64,000 nucleotides of DNA from Dendrolimus kikuchii (Eukaryota > Arthropoda > Insecta > Lepidoptera > Lasiocampidae), in assembly GCA_019925095.2 (NCBI GenBank), contig CM034411.1, positions 9,694,001-9,758,000 of the forward strand, given 5' to 3'. The translations under genes and the position numbers were made by a program. Below are positions 56,201 to 64,000 of this stretch, piece after piece. Numbering within the stretch: position 1 is the stretch's first letter; every line of letters begins with the position of its first letter. The notes below the pieces were generated by a model. The model was not told the origin of the DNA and searched no databases. It saw nothing but the letters and a program-made list of their open reading frames with translations.

Positions 56201-59200
56201 CGCCATCGATCTGTTTTAGGCCCTCGGGTACTTCAGGTTCAAAAAATTTATCTTTATTTTGATTTAACTTTTTAATTATAGCGTAAAAAAATAGTTTGTA
56301 ACAAAACTTATATACGATTTTTCTATTTATTACAAAAAGAAAATAATAATTAAATATCCGATTATTAAATTAGAATTATAATTATTTCCAGATTCACCCG
56401 TACCTAACTGTTTATACGACCACCTGATGGTCAAATACAGTGACACTATTTGAGTTGTTAACACCTAATATATTAATATTTAACACGTATTTATACAAAA
56501 AAATGATTCATTCATTCAGACAAATAACGATCACAAACGCAGACAAAAACTTTTTATCTGAATATGTCGATCTGAATTAGGCCCCTCTTTTTTAAAAATC
56601 ATTGTACGAATACGAAGCTTCTACAGATCCATTACATTTATCGAGACCTATCAAAACGGTTGATAGATGTCTCACAAAACCAAAACGCTGGCCTGTATTT
56701 TGGGCAATGCATGAGCGTTGCCATACAACGTGGTAATGCGGCCAGCGTTTTGGGAACGTTCCCAAATGACGGTGATTTGGGGCCTCTTTACTATTTGTAG
56801 TTTTTATCTTTTATAAATAAGTTGTATATATATATATATATATATTATTAGAATAGGTTAATTATGTAAAATAAATTAATGTACAATTACATTGTATATA
56901 GATTACTAATGTAAATGAACTCACCCATGCATATGAACGTGGTCCATGCACTGCTGGTGATCAATTTCGATGTCGGCCACTCCACTATCACGGTTCTCCA
57001 TCACTGTAAAATAACAGTCTTGACGTGACATTCACATTACTACTAACACTGTCCTGATGAAATATTCACATTATTACTTGTAAACTAAAACAATCCTGAT
57101 GTGATATTTACATTACTCGTGCAAGCTAAAACAAAAATGCCTTGTGATTGTCTCAAAACATTTGTCCGGCTTTCGCCTGTTTGCTAAAAATATTTTTTTC
57201 AACACACTTGCTCATAAAGTGGCTCTATGGTCACCGCAATTAAGCACAGAATGACACCCATAATCAAACTGTGACTAAAAAACATTATAACTCACTAGTG
57301 AGCTATACATTTCTTTTTAAATTTTATTGGTTGAGTTGCTTTGTTCTTAAAAAAGTTTTTATTTAAAAAAAAAAAGATCGTGTTCTATAGAACAAATAAA
57401 TTAATGTTCCTATTGCTTGCTCATTTCATGCAAATTCTTATTTAAATAGATAATTTTAACTCGTACGTGTTTAACAAATAAAACTTTCACTCATATATAA
57501 CTTTTTTTATCTACTAAATAAAATGAGTTTTTGTTGTTATTTTATTCACAAGTGTGTTGAAAAACGTCGTATGATACACGTGTGTATTGATGATTACCGT
57601 CCTCGGCTCTCTTAAGACCCTCGCCTACGGCTCGAGTCTCAATGGCGCCTCGGCGGTAATCACCAATGTTACACACTAGTACCATAATTTTAATTTACCG
57701 ATTACTTTTCGAAATCCTCGGACACAAACGTATAGCAAATGAATTATAATATTTTTAGGGATCTGATTTTTTACTTTTCATTTTTGTAACCTAGTTGGTA
57801 TAAGTTGGTAAATACTATATGTCTTCACAAGCCGTTGTAAATAAGTTGTTTTTTTTGTTTAGAAGAATGTATTGTGTGTAAAATTTACTTAATAACGATT
57901 AATTATGTAAATAAGTGTGTAATAGGTAGACGAGTTAAATTAATAAGTTTCCTTATTATATTAGTTTAAGTTCAATTTACACAATGTATCCGAATGAAAA
58001 AGATTTTGTATCTATGGCACCGGCCGTTCGTAAAACCGCTTGAACACACCAAAGCCTATGTTTCCATATAAAAGGCAGAGGTAATTTGGTTATTTCAATT
58101 ATTCGGAGCTGGACAGAACGGCAGGAAACATTGGTTTTGGTTCTGTCGTTCATTTTATTTGAATAATTGTGTTTATAACTTGTATACTAAGTTCTGACCA
58201 GTCTTAATAACGGTATGTCAATCTGTTCTATTTTAAACCTGAGAGCCATCCTAATTGTTTTCATGTAAATAAAATTGACAGTTATATTATAGCGAATTAT
58301 ATTCTTAACATAATATAAAACAAAGTTGTTTTCCGCGTATGTCTGTCTGTATATCCACTAACTTACTTCACCTAGACCATGTAACGATTTTTAAACTATT
58401 TTCACCATCAGTGAGATAATTTTTCAAGGAAAGTTTATATATACCTGCTTTTGTCCGCGGTTTCCCCTCACCTGATTAAGATTTTATGTAAGTAAAATAG
58501 AGCCAGTTACCGCCGCGGGGAAAACTCATTTCTGTAAATTTCTGAGCTATTTCCTAAAAAATTATAATATTATAAAATTGTAAAAGCGTAGTTTTTTGTT
58601 TTTTAGATTTTTTTGTGCCTATCTGTTTGTTCGGGATTCAGATAAAAATTACTAATCCTATTTTGATGTGGTTTTCGCTGATCGATAGCAAATTCCCGGA
58701 TTTAAAATCTGTGATACTTTATATATCGGGAACCTTGGAGGATTTTTCCCGGGAGTGGTTTCAAGTTGTTAGGACACGTATAGATTAGCTTATTCCGTCG
58801 AACGTGGGCGAAGTCACGGGCGAATTCTAGTATATAAATAACATACCATTCCTGGCATTGTTCCCGGTCCTCCCTTTGCCCCTATTGAGTTCCGCCTCGA
58901 TCCTCATCGCCTCCATCTCGTCCATCTCGGCGATGCTCTCGCGTAGGTCTTCCGCGAACTTGCATCTGTCGTGCTCGTTGCGGGCGTTGAACGTCGCCAG
59001 TCGGCGGCCGTCCACGCGCCGCGACAGACGTATGCCGAACGGGTAGTCTGTGAAATTAATCCATAATCTACCTTATACCACACCATCTATCATATAGGGT
59101 AATCTATAACATTGTTGGCATCCCAGTACAATAATCGGCGCCCTATTATTTTGTTTAAAACATTAAGAAGTCTTAATATTTAATTTGTTTATTTTGTAGC

Positions 59201-62200
59201 CATGCAATGATGATAATATATTGTAGGGCCACAAAATAGTAGTTATTTATGATACTAGTGCGGTAAGTTGGACTTTTACAAACGAATAGACGAATGTAAG
59301 CACAAGACTAAGTCTAGACCAAATTTCCGCACGTGTGTCATATAACGTTTTTCAACACATTTGCGAGAAAACAGTACAACAATGTAATGAAACAAACTTT
59401 TTCATTAAACAATCTTTGACGTTTCTAATATGCAAATGGCGCGCATTTGCAAATGGCGTCACGTTCGCGCGGTGAAAATTAGAACTATATCTTTCGTATC
59501 ATTTTCTCTACACTATTCAAGTGAGACAAATGTATCCATCAAAAGCGCTTCCCAGGAGGTTCGATTATTCAGCTTATTTATTTTAGCAATTTGAAACTTC
59601 TTGGTGGAACTCTTGTATATATTTTTTCTAATTCGTAATTAGGTTAGAGTACTATTTTACCACCGCACGTTCCGTTGTATGGTGCGTAATTTTTAACTTT
59701 CGAACAATGCATACAGGCTTTGTAAAAGGATTTTTTGAGCAAATGTGTTGAAAAAATATTAAGGTTTTTTTAAATATATTGAATAAATTGACAGTGCCAA
59801 TCATTGGGTGGGGTGCCAACAATGGTATAGCTTATCTTATGTATATAAAATATCATAGAAAACAAATACTAGAAATGACAATCACCATGTTCAAAAAAGT
59901 GGACCACAGCCCATACATTTCGGTCCTTTGACCCGGATCTCTTCTATCTACAATCCCTTTTTTGTATCTCTATAGAATATGTACCAAAATTCAAAAAAAT
60001 TGTACCATCACGTATAAAAAACAGAAAAATAGAGGTAGGTCAAAAAGTGAAATAGATAGAGTGTGTGAAGGACGACATGAAGATTTATGGTGTGACAGAT
60101 TTCATATACCAGAATAGGAGGAAGGAATGTAAGGTGGTTTGGCCATATGAAGATAAGGGATGAAAAGAGACTGAATAAATATGCGTACAACAGCAGTATG
60201 GAACAGAGGAGTATGGAAGGAAACGTGTATATATTCCAACTGACGACGAAAACATTTTATGAATATGAATATATCTTTAAAGTCGTGGAAGGCCACGACA
60301 CACCTTCCATGATCAAATTGATCGTGTACTAGCAGAAGGTGATGTCAGAAGCCTTAAGAACAGACGAGCTTGCATGACAAGAGTTATGAATGTCAAAGAG
60401 GCAAGTGAGGTGTGTAAGAATAAGCCTAAATGGCACTCTGTTGTTCGTGCCTACCCCGCAAGGGAACTGGCGTGAAGTTATGTATGTATGTATGTATGTA
60501 ATATATCTTCAAAAATGTGGTAATTCGTGAGCGAGATAGCGGCCTCCATTTAGGTAGATCCTTAACAAACAATGATCTGAAACCTATCAATGTTCGGATA
60601 ATTAAGACAATTTGTAATTATGTGTCATACTCACGCGGCACGGAGAACAAATTGACAAGCATGGCGCACAACGGGAACGACTGTCTGAATGTGTATGTAA
60701 CCGAAGATTTCTTCTTACTGAAGATCTTCGTTATCACCAACAGGTCGTTGAATAAGAACACCTGTTAATGAAGAAAAAATAATTCGAGCATGAGTTAGAG
60801 AGACCGATATATAGATGACTAGCTTCTGCCCGCGACTTTGTTTACGGTGAAAATATATTTAAATAATACGTACGTTATGCGCACGCAGTACTTGATCATT
60901 ATTTTGCTGCGATGTTATTTTAAAACTGCGATATCTCCTAAGATAGTCATTGAAATCGAATGATGTAAATGGCAATTTTGTTTTAAATTAAACGCTTGTG
61001 ATGAATAACGTATTTATTTGGACAAGGATTATTATCATGTTTATAAAAACACCTTCGCAAATAATGCATTATTTTAGAACAAATTTGGTTAGCATAAAAA
61101 AGGTTATAGTGAACCAACCTTAAAAATAGACAGATGCTGTCGCGGACTTCTTTTAAAATTTTTAAAGGGGAACAATTCGGTCACACATGTTTTTTGCGTA
61201 ACTTTAACCGTTTACGCAGCGCACGCAGCGGAAGCTCTCAAAAGGAAAAAAAACCCCGATTTGGAAACATTCTCCATTGATGCTCCGCTCCTATTGGTCG
61301 TAGCGTAATGCTGTATAGCCTATAGCCTTCCTCGATAAATGGGCTATCTAACACTGAAAGAATTTTTCAAATAAGACCAGTAGTTCCTGAGATTAGCGCG
61401 TTCAAGCAAACAAACAAACTCTTCAGCTTTATATATTAGTATAGATTATACTTTATTGCTCACCAAAATAATAGACACAATACATTAGTTGCAAAATTCC
61501 TACCATAACAAATAATAACATCGGTCCACAAAAAAACTGGTTTGTACTCTAGACCAGATCCATCTATTTTTATGTATTTTGATGCGTTGATTTCGCTATT
61601 CTGGGGTCAGTTTGGTCCATACACCCTCAAAATTTTGAGTAAATTGTACCGCAAAATATGGCAAAAAAAACAGCTTTGATGATTACAAAAGTTTTATGGA
61701 ACTAGAACAAGTATAAGCATAAATAGTATTTTATGTATCTCGATCTGCTGATTCTGAATCTCAAACCCATTTGGCCCACAAGTCCTCGAAAATCCAAGGG
61801 AATTGCAAAAAAACCCCTGAAAGTTGCTAAAAATTACGACATATTGCAGGTATCATGGTAAAAAAAAATCAACATTTCGAGGATGTATGGACCAAACTGA
61901 CCCCAGATTCGGATTCAGCGTATCGAAATACATAACAATAGATGGCTCTGGTTAAAAGCACCGACCTGTTTTCTTCGTGGGCCGGTGTAATAAAAGTCAA
62001 GTATGTATGACGGATCGTTGTAGGTATAAATAACCCGTTCATTTGTAAAATATGTAATTTGGTATATAATATTTACATAGCCGAAATGAATTATGTCTAA
62101 TATACCTATAATTGGATTTAAAAGGATTAAAATTTCATATACAAAACCTCTAGGTTCGTGGGGTCCTAACGCTCTAAAGGTCTACCGTGACGTCGCCAAA

Positions 62201-64000
62201 CGTTTTTTTTTTATTGCAGGAGATCAGCAGACAGGCAGACGGCCCAACTGATGGAAAGCGGTTACCATCGCCTATGGACATTTGTAACAGCAAAGTTGCT
62301 GCAAATGCGCTGCTGCTCTCTTAAGGGAAACTGGAACCTGGACACTAATGCCGGAACACAACTCAAGGTTGTTTTGGCGACATACTTCAGACCAGGGGTG
62401 GTAGCCATCCAGTCGTGCAAATGCCCTACCACCTGGCTGTGGGTTGTTAAGTCGCCTCTTACGACAGGCCGCCCGGCCGCAGGAAATTGTATTCTTTCTC
62501 CGTTCCTGCACGAATAAAAAGACGGTAGACGTCACACGCGACCAGAAGGCTGGCGTCTATTTCGCTCAAAGATTCAGCATTGCTATACAACGTGGCAACG
62601 CCGCCAGCCTTCTGGGAACGTTTCCGGTGAGTGACAGTGGTTTGGGTCCAATAACTTATCTTTAGATATTTTCCTCTTTTTTATTTAGTTTTAGTTTTTA
62701 TATTGTATAGTCCGTAGTTTATATTTTAGTTTATAATTATTGTACTTTTATTAGTATGTATAGGATTAAAATAAATACATTTTAGTGACGACTTTTTCTC
62801 TCTATTAATGTCATAACAAACTTAAAATCTGGCCTGCAAGCCAGCGGGCGAAAAGATTTGTTTCGCCACATGTATATTCTACTACTGTGCGTGAGAAAAC
62901 TTTCACATCGAGGTTTCCGATGTATGTATTTAAATAAAAAACAAATAATAATAATCTGCAGTCAAACACACACTGTATATGGTCAAGTTAAGCCTGTTAC
63001 GCTTTTCTTACTGGTAATATACGAGGGACCGATCTCAGGCACTCAGACCAGAGAAAAATAACGAAAAGTTCGTGTACGTTTACCACGCCAGGAATCGGAC
63101 CCCGGAGCTCTACGTTCCACTGTGATAGGCCGGCAAACTCTACCAAATAGGCCGATTGCGAATTAATAGTGTACCTCTCTCTGATGTACGCCGGGCCGCT
63201 CCTTCTTGTGTATGTCAGGTATTTCATACAATCGACAGTAGCACACGAGTCTTCGATGGGGCAGAGCAAGGTGCGGCTTCTTGCCAACTATCGTAGCTTG
63301 GACTTTCATCACCTGTGAACGATTTTTTTTTAATTGGGCAAGTGCTTAGTGGTACGCGCACAACGAAGACAAAGAAAAATAACGAAGGAGCTAACGAACG
63401 TTGAATCTGAATCTGGGGTCAGTTTGGTCCATACATCCTCAAAATTCTGCAGGGTATGGACCAAATTGACTGCGGATTCGGATTCAGCTCAACAAAATAC
63501 ATAAGAATAGATGGGTTCGGTCAAATGTACAGACCACTTTTTATTTTTTGAGGGCCAGTGTAATTTAAACTACTCTGGCGAACTGATCATAGGCATGGAA
63601 AAAGGATATTGTTCTTCCATGTCATAGATTAAATATAATATACAAGGAAAACAGAACAATGTTTGTCTATGACAAGGAGCCGCGAGATGGCACAAAACCA
63701 TTATTTAAATGGCAACACTAAAATGTTGTGCAATTACTGTCTTCCTTGAGTGGCAACACTAAAACGTTGCGCAATTTATATTCCTTAGACTGGTAACACC
63801 AATAAATAAAGCCTTCTTGAATACGCATCCGTGTAGACAATTTCTCGAACAACCTAAAATCCACATATATCTATTTAATCGCTAAACCAAGCTTCCGAAT
63901 AATTGAAGCAGACAATGTTTTTTATGTACCTATGTCCTTGTGATAATGCAACTTACCTGCGTGACGTGATCGCTGCCCGGCTTGAACTCGGTGGCCTTCA
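53119..64000 (-). CDS. siz: IQSEC/schizo-type Arf guanine-nucleotide exchange factor, 3' exons (partial)
   Basis: Seven exons on the minus strand: 64000-63957 (runs off the edge), 63312-63175, 60761-60635, 59047-58847, 57003-56925, 55668-55538 and 53231-53119. Together they encode 276 residues and a stop, with matching phases and GT-AG junctions throughout. The residues cover the PH domain: '[10 protein letters not shown]', '[20 protein letters not shown]', '[14 protein letters not shown]', '[12 protein letters not shown]', 'HYPFGIRLS' and '[20 protein letters not shown]'. These match IQSEC/BRAG proteins closely. A His-rich and proline-rich tail ('[12 protein letters not shown]') and '[15 protein letters not shown]' follow. 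The family activates Arf6 through a Sec7 domain, with roles in endocytosis, cell adhesion and, in flies, axon guidance and myoblast fusion. The IQ motif and Sec7 domain must lie beyond 64000. The last exon could be one of several alternative ends. Confidence 0.9.
53583..54020 (+). repeat. Two copies of a Helitron-like 5' segment (last siz intron flank)
   Basis: 'ATCTTTATATATAA(C/A)AT' plus 'GTCGTGT.' and a 'CCGATTT.GATGAAATTT' segment occur twice, at 53583 and 53873. The shared 5' end suggests two insertions of one non-autonomous family. They lie downstream of siz exon 55538 and upstream of 53231 in the intron. Confidence 0.4.
54130..54619 (+). mobile_element. Non-autonomous Helitron (CTAG end)
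   Basis: The 3' end reads GATCGAAGCCGCGGGCATAT then CCTAG|T at 54619. Body motifs (GTTTGTTTGTCTCTTTGTTC, 'CCGGGAGCGGTTTGAAGTTG') are shared with 58570-58830. The 5' limit is uncertain. Confidence 0.5.
54640..55075. repeat. GC-rich block with inverted CGTTCCAC ends, possible MITE
   Basis: 54855 CGTTCCACATGGCGACCACG and 55043-55069 AGTGGTCGTTGTGAG…TTGTGGAACG are inverted with respect to each other. The whole segment is much more GC-rich than its flanks. It lies in a siz intron; no exon of siz is supported here. Confidence 0.35.
55084..55250 (-). repeat. Family-A repeat copy, truncated and diverged
   Basis: Starts at TAGCAGACAGG without poly(T) and stops at CATCCAGGCGG. Confidence 0.7.
55335..55500 (-). 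repeat. SINE of the CCCACTGCTGGGC type, diverged
   Basis: ATGTCCCACTACTGGGCTTG and a tRNA-like 'GGTAGCTTAATGGTTAACGC' on the minus strand, as at 10425-10715. Confidence 0.5.
55538..55668 (-). CDS. siz: siz exon, proline-rich
   Basis: Acceptor TTTTATTGTAG, donor CCTG|GTGAGT. GC-rich; encodes '[20 protein letters not shown]' and '[18 protein letters not shown]', the conserved tail segment. Confidence 0.85.
55680..56680. other. siz intron, no further feature
   Basis: AT-rich intron sequence, with a CpG-containing patch at 56100-56220. Confidence 0.4.
56685..56850 (+). repeat. Family-F tail fragment followed by (TA)n
   Basis: ACGTGGTAATGCGGCCAGCG and GTTTTGGGAACGTTCCCAAA correspond to the '[11 protein letters not shown]' end of family F; a (TA)n run at 56823-56846 follows. 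Confidence 0.5.
56925..57003 (-). CDS. siz: siz exon, 79 nt
   Basis: Acceptor TATTTTACAG, donor ATGG|GTGAGT. Encodes '[20 protein letters not shown]' and 'HVHMHG'. Confidence 0.85.
57010..58560. other. siz intron, no further feature
   Basis: AT-rich intron sequence with a CpG-rich patch at 57595-57660. No exon is supported. Confidence 0.35.
58570..58830 (+). mobile_element. Non-autonomous Helitron (CTAG end)
   Basis: Ends …GGCGAAGTCACGGGCGAATT CTAG at 58830, followed by T, 17 bp from the siz donor at 58846. The body matches 54130-54619. The 5' end is uncertain. Confidence 0.5.
58847..59047 (-). CDS. siz: siz exon, end of PH domain
   Basis: Acceptor ATTTCACAG, donor AATG|GTATGT. Encodes '[20 protein letters not shown]' and '[20 protein letters not shown]'. 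The C-terminal helix of the PH domain and following coiled region match IQSEC proteins best here. Confidence 0.93.
59050..59880. other. siz intron, no further feature
   Basis: AT-rich with a CpG-containing stretch at 59430-59475. Confidence 0.35.
59885..59960 (+). repeat. Fragment of inverted-repeat element family G
   Basis: GTGGACCACAGCCCATACAT and 'CCCGGATCTCTTCTATCTAC' resemble parts of the 61519-61986 element. Confidence 0.3.
60035..60170 (+). mobile_element. RTE-like C-terminal fragments (family C)
   Basis: '[20 protein letters not shown]' can be read at 60058-60120, followed by a rearranged '[15 protein letters not shown]' at 60132-60178. Two pieces of a LINE C-terminus out of their usual order. 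Confidence 0.55.
60278..60499 (+). mobile_element. Family-B LINE tail with 10-bp target duplication
   Basis: AATATATCTT flanks it at 60268-60277 and 60500-60509. It carries a 9-bp internal duplication (AAATTGATC) near 60315, and ends in (TATG)n at 60478-60499. Confidence 0.7.
60635..60761 (-). CDS. siz: siz exon, central PH domain
   Basis: Acceptor CATTAACAG, donor CCGC|GTGAGT. Encodes '[20 protein letters not shown]' and '[15 protein letters not shown]', the core beta strands of the PH domain. Confidence 0.93.
60819..61445 (-). mobile_element. Non-autonomous Helitron, complete (627 bp)
   Basis: On the minus strand it starts TCTATACTAATATATAAAGC at 61445 and ends GTCGCGGGCAGAAGCTAG at 60819, inserted between A and T. 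The 5' 'GTTTGTTTGCTTGAACGCGC' body is common in lepidopteran Helitrons. No coding capacity. It ends 57 bp upstream of siz exon 60761 in the intron. Confidence 0.7.
61519..61986. mobile_element. Inverted-repeat element, family G (possible MITE)
   Basis: Left arm 61519-61640 (CGGTCCACAAAAAAACTGG … GGGGTCAGTTTGGTCCATAC) and right arm ~61865-61986 (GTATGGACCAAACTGACCCC … TTCGTGGGCCGGTG) are imperfect inverted copies around an AT-rich centre. A shortened copy lies at 63405-63560. It has no coding capacity. Confidence 0.5.
62203..62516 (-). repeat. Family-A repeat, reference full-length copy
   Basis: Reading the minus strand, the unit starts TCGTGCAGGAACGGAGAAAG and proceeds through a GC-rich segment (GCGGCCGGGCGGCCTGTCG), 'GGATGGCTACCACCCC', 'TTCCGGCATTAGTG', 'GCAGCAGCGCATTTG' and 'CATCAGTTGGGCCGTCTGCC'. 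It ends CTCCTGCAATAAAAAAAAA. At least 13 copies occur in the window, on both strands, and most share the same two ends, unlike the randomly 5'-truncated LINE copies. The poly(A) end indicates retroposition, but I see no tRNA, 5S or 7SL promoter, so its source is unknown. Confidence 0.8.
62524..62665 (+). pseudogene. Family-F LINE C-terminal tail
   Basis: Frame reads '[20 protein letters not shown]' then '[11 protein letters not shown]', the end of the protein seen at 33190-33843 (minus). It is followed by an AT-rich 3' region with AATAAA near 62770. Confidence 0.55.
62990..63165 (-). mobile_element. tRNA-headed SINE, family E, uninterrupted copy
   Basis: Minus-strand head: CGGCCTATTTGGTAGAGTTT (A-box-like) and GGGGTCCGATTCCTGG (B box). 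The body GGTCTGAGTGCCTGAGATCG and 'TATATTACCAGTAAG' matches 1580-1640, and lacks the nested insert seen there. It ends 10 bp from the donor of siz exon 63312-63175. Confidence 0.6.
63175..63312 (-). CDS. siz: siz exon, start of PH domain
   Basis: Acceptor GTTCACAG, donor GAGAG|GTACAC. Encodes '[20 protein letters not shown]' and '[20 protein letters not shown]' then 'GVHQRE'. Phase 0 at both ends. Confidence 0.93.
63405..63560. repeat. Family-G inverted-repeat element, shortened copy
   Basis: GGGGTCAGTTTGGTCCATAC and its inverse (GTATGGACCAAATTGAC) lie only ~20 bp apart, so the centre of the 61519-61986 element is deleted. It sits in the first siz intron of the window. Confidence 0.5.
63957..64000 (-). 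CDS. siz: siz exon, partial at window edge
   Basis: Donor ACGCAG|GTAAGT. Encodes '[14 protein letters not shown]', which continues directly into the next exon; the 5' part lies outside the window. Confidence 0.88.

Noticed and set aside
1..64000. CRISPR array
   Set aside because: No regularly spaced short direct repeats with unique spacers; the tandem structures are microsatellites and transposon units.

Overview
The window looks like AT-rich nuclear DNA from a moth or butterfly (Lepidoptera). The evidence is short GT-AG introns in two conserved animal genes, a very dense load of insect-type retroelements (RTE, R1-like, Penelope-like, CR1/Jockey-like), non-autonomous Helitrons with CTAG ends, tRNA-headed SINEs, and a short interstitial run of the insect telomere repeat TTAGG. 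No bacterial gene, rRNA, functional tRNA gene or CRISPR array is visible.

Host genes. Both recognisable host genes lie on the minus strand. (1) A complete paired-like homeobox gene has six coding exons between 34825 and 30641. All splice phases match and the joined frame encodes 409 residues. A perfect splice donor at 39310 may belong to an upstream non-coding exon. (2) The 3' part of an IQSEC/schizo (siz) gene, an Arf guanine-nucleotide exchange factor, runs from the right edge (64000) down to a stop at 53119. It has seven coding exons (276 codons plus stop in the window), covering the end of the PH domain region and a proline-rich tail. Its upstream exons (IQ motif, Sec7 domain) lie outside the window.

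Layout. 1-30 kb is gene-poor and is a mosaic of transposable-element remnants: tRNA-like SINEs, solo LTRs, a Penelope-like element with inverted LTR-like repeats and a GIY-YIG domain (6341-7452), a CR1/Jockey tail, an R1-type tail at a telomere-like site (18031-18664), and an RTE retrotransposon with a full-length open reading frame (23974-27162) beside a 354-bp palindrome. 30.5-34.9 kb is the homeobox gene, with element fragments in its introns. 35-44 kb holds more element tails. 44-53 kb is AT-rich and nearly featureless. 53-64 kb is the siz 3' region, whose introns are filled with Helitrons, family-A repeats, SINEs and an inverted-repeat element.

Two families dominate. Family A is a ~310-bp poly(A)-ended repeat with constant ends and at least 13 recognisable copies. 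Family B is the 3' tail of a retrotransposon with a (TATG)n end; six copies are present and several carry 10-13 bp target duplications that can be read directly. The most unusual structures are the Penelope-like insertions, including a 173-bp hairpin with a 13-bp target duplication.
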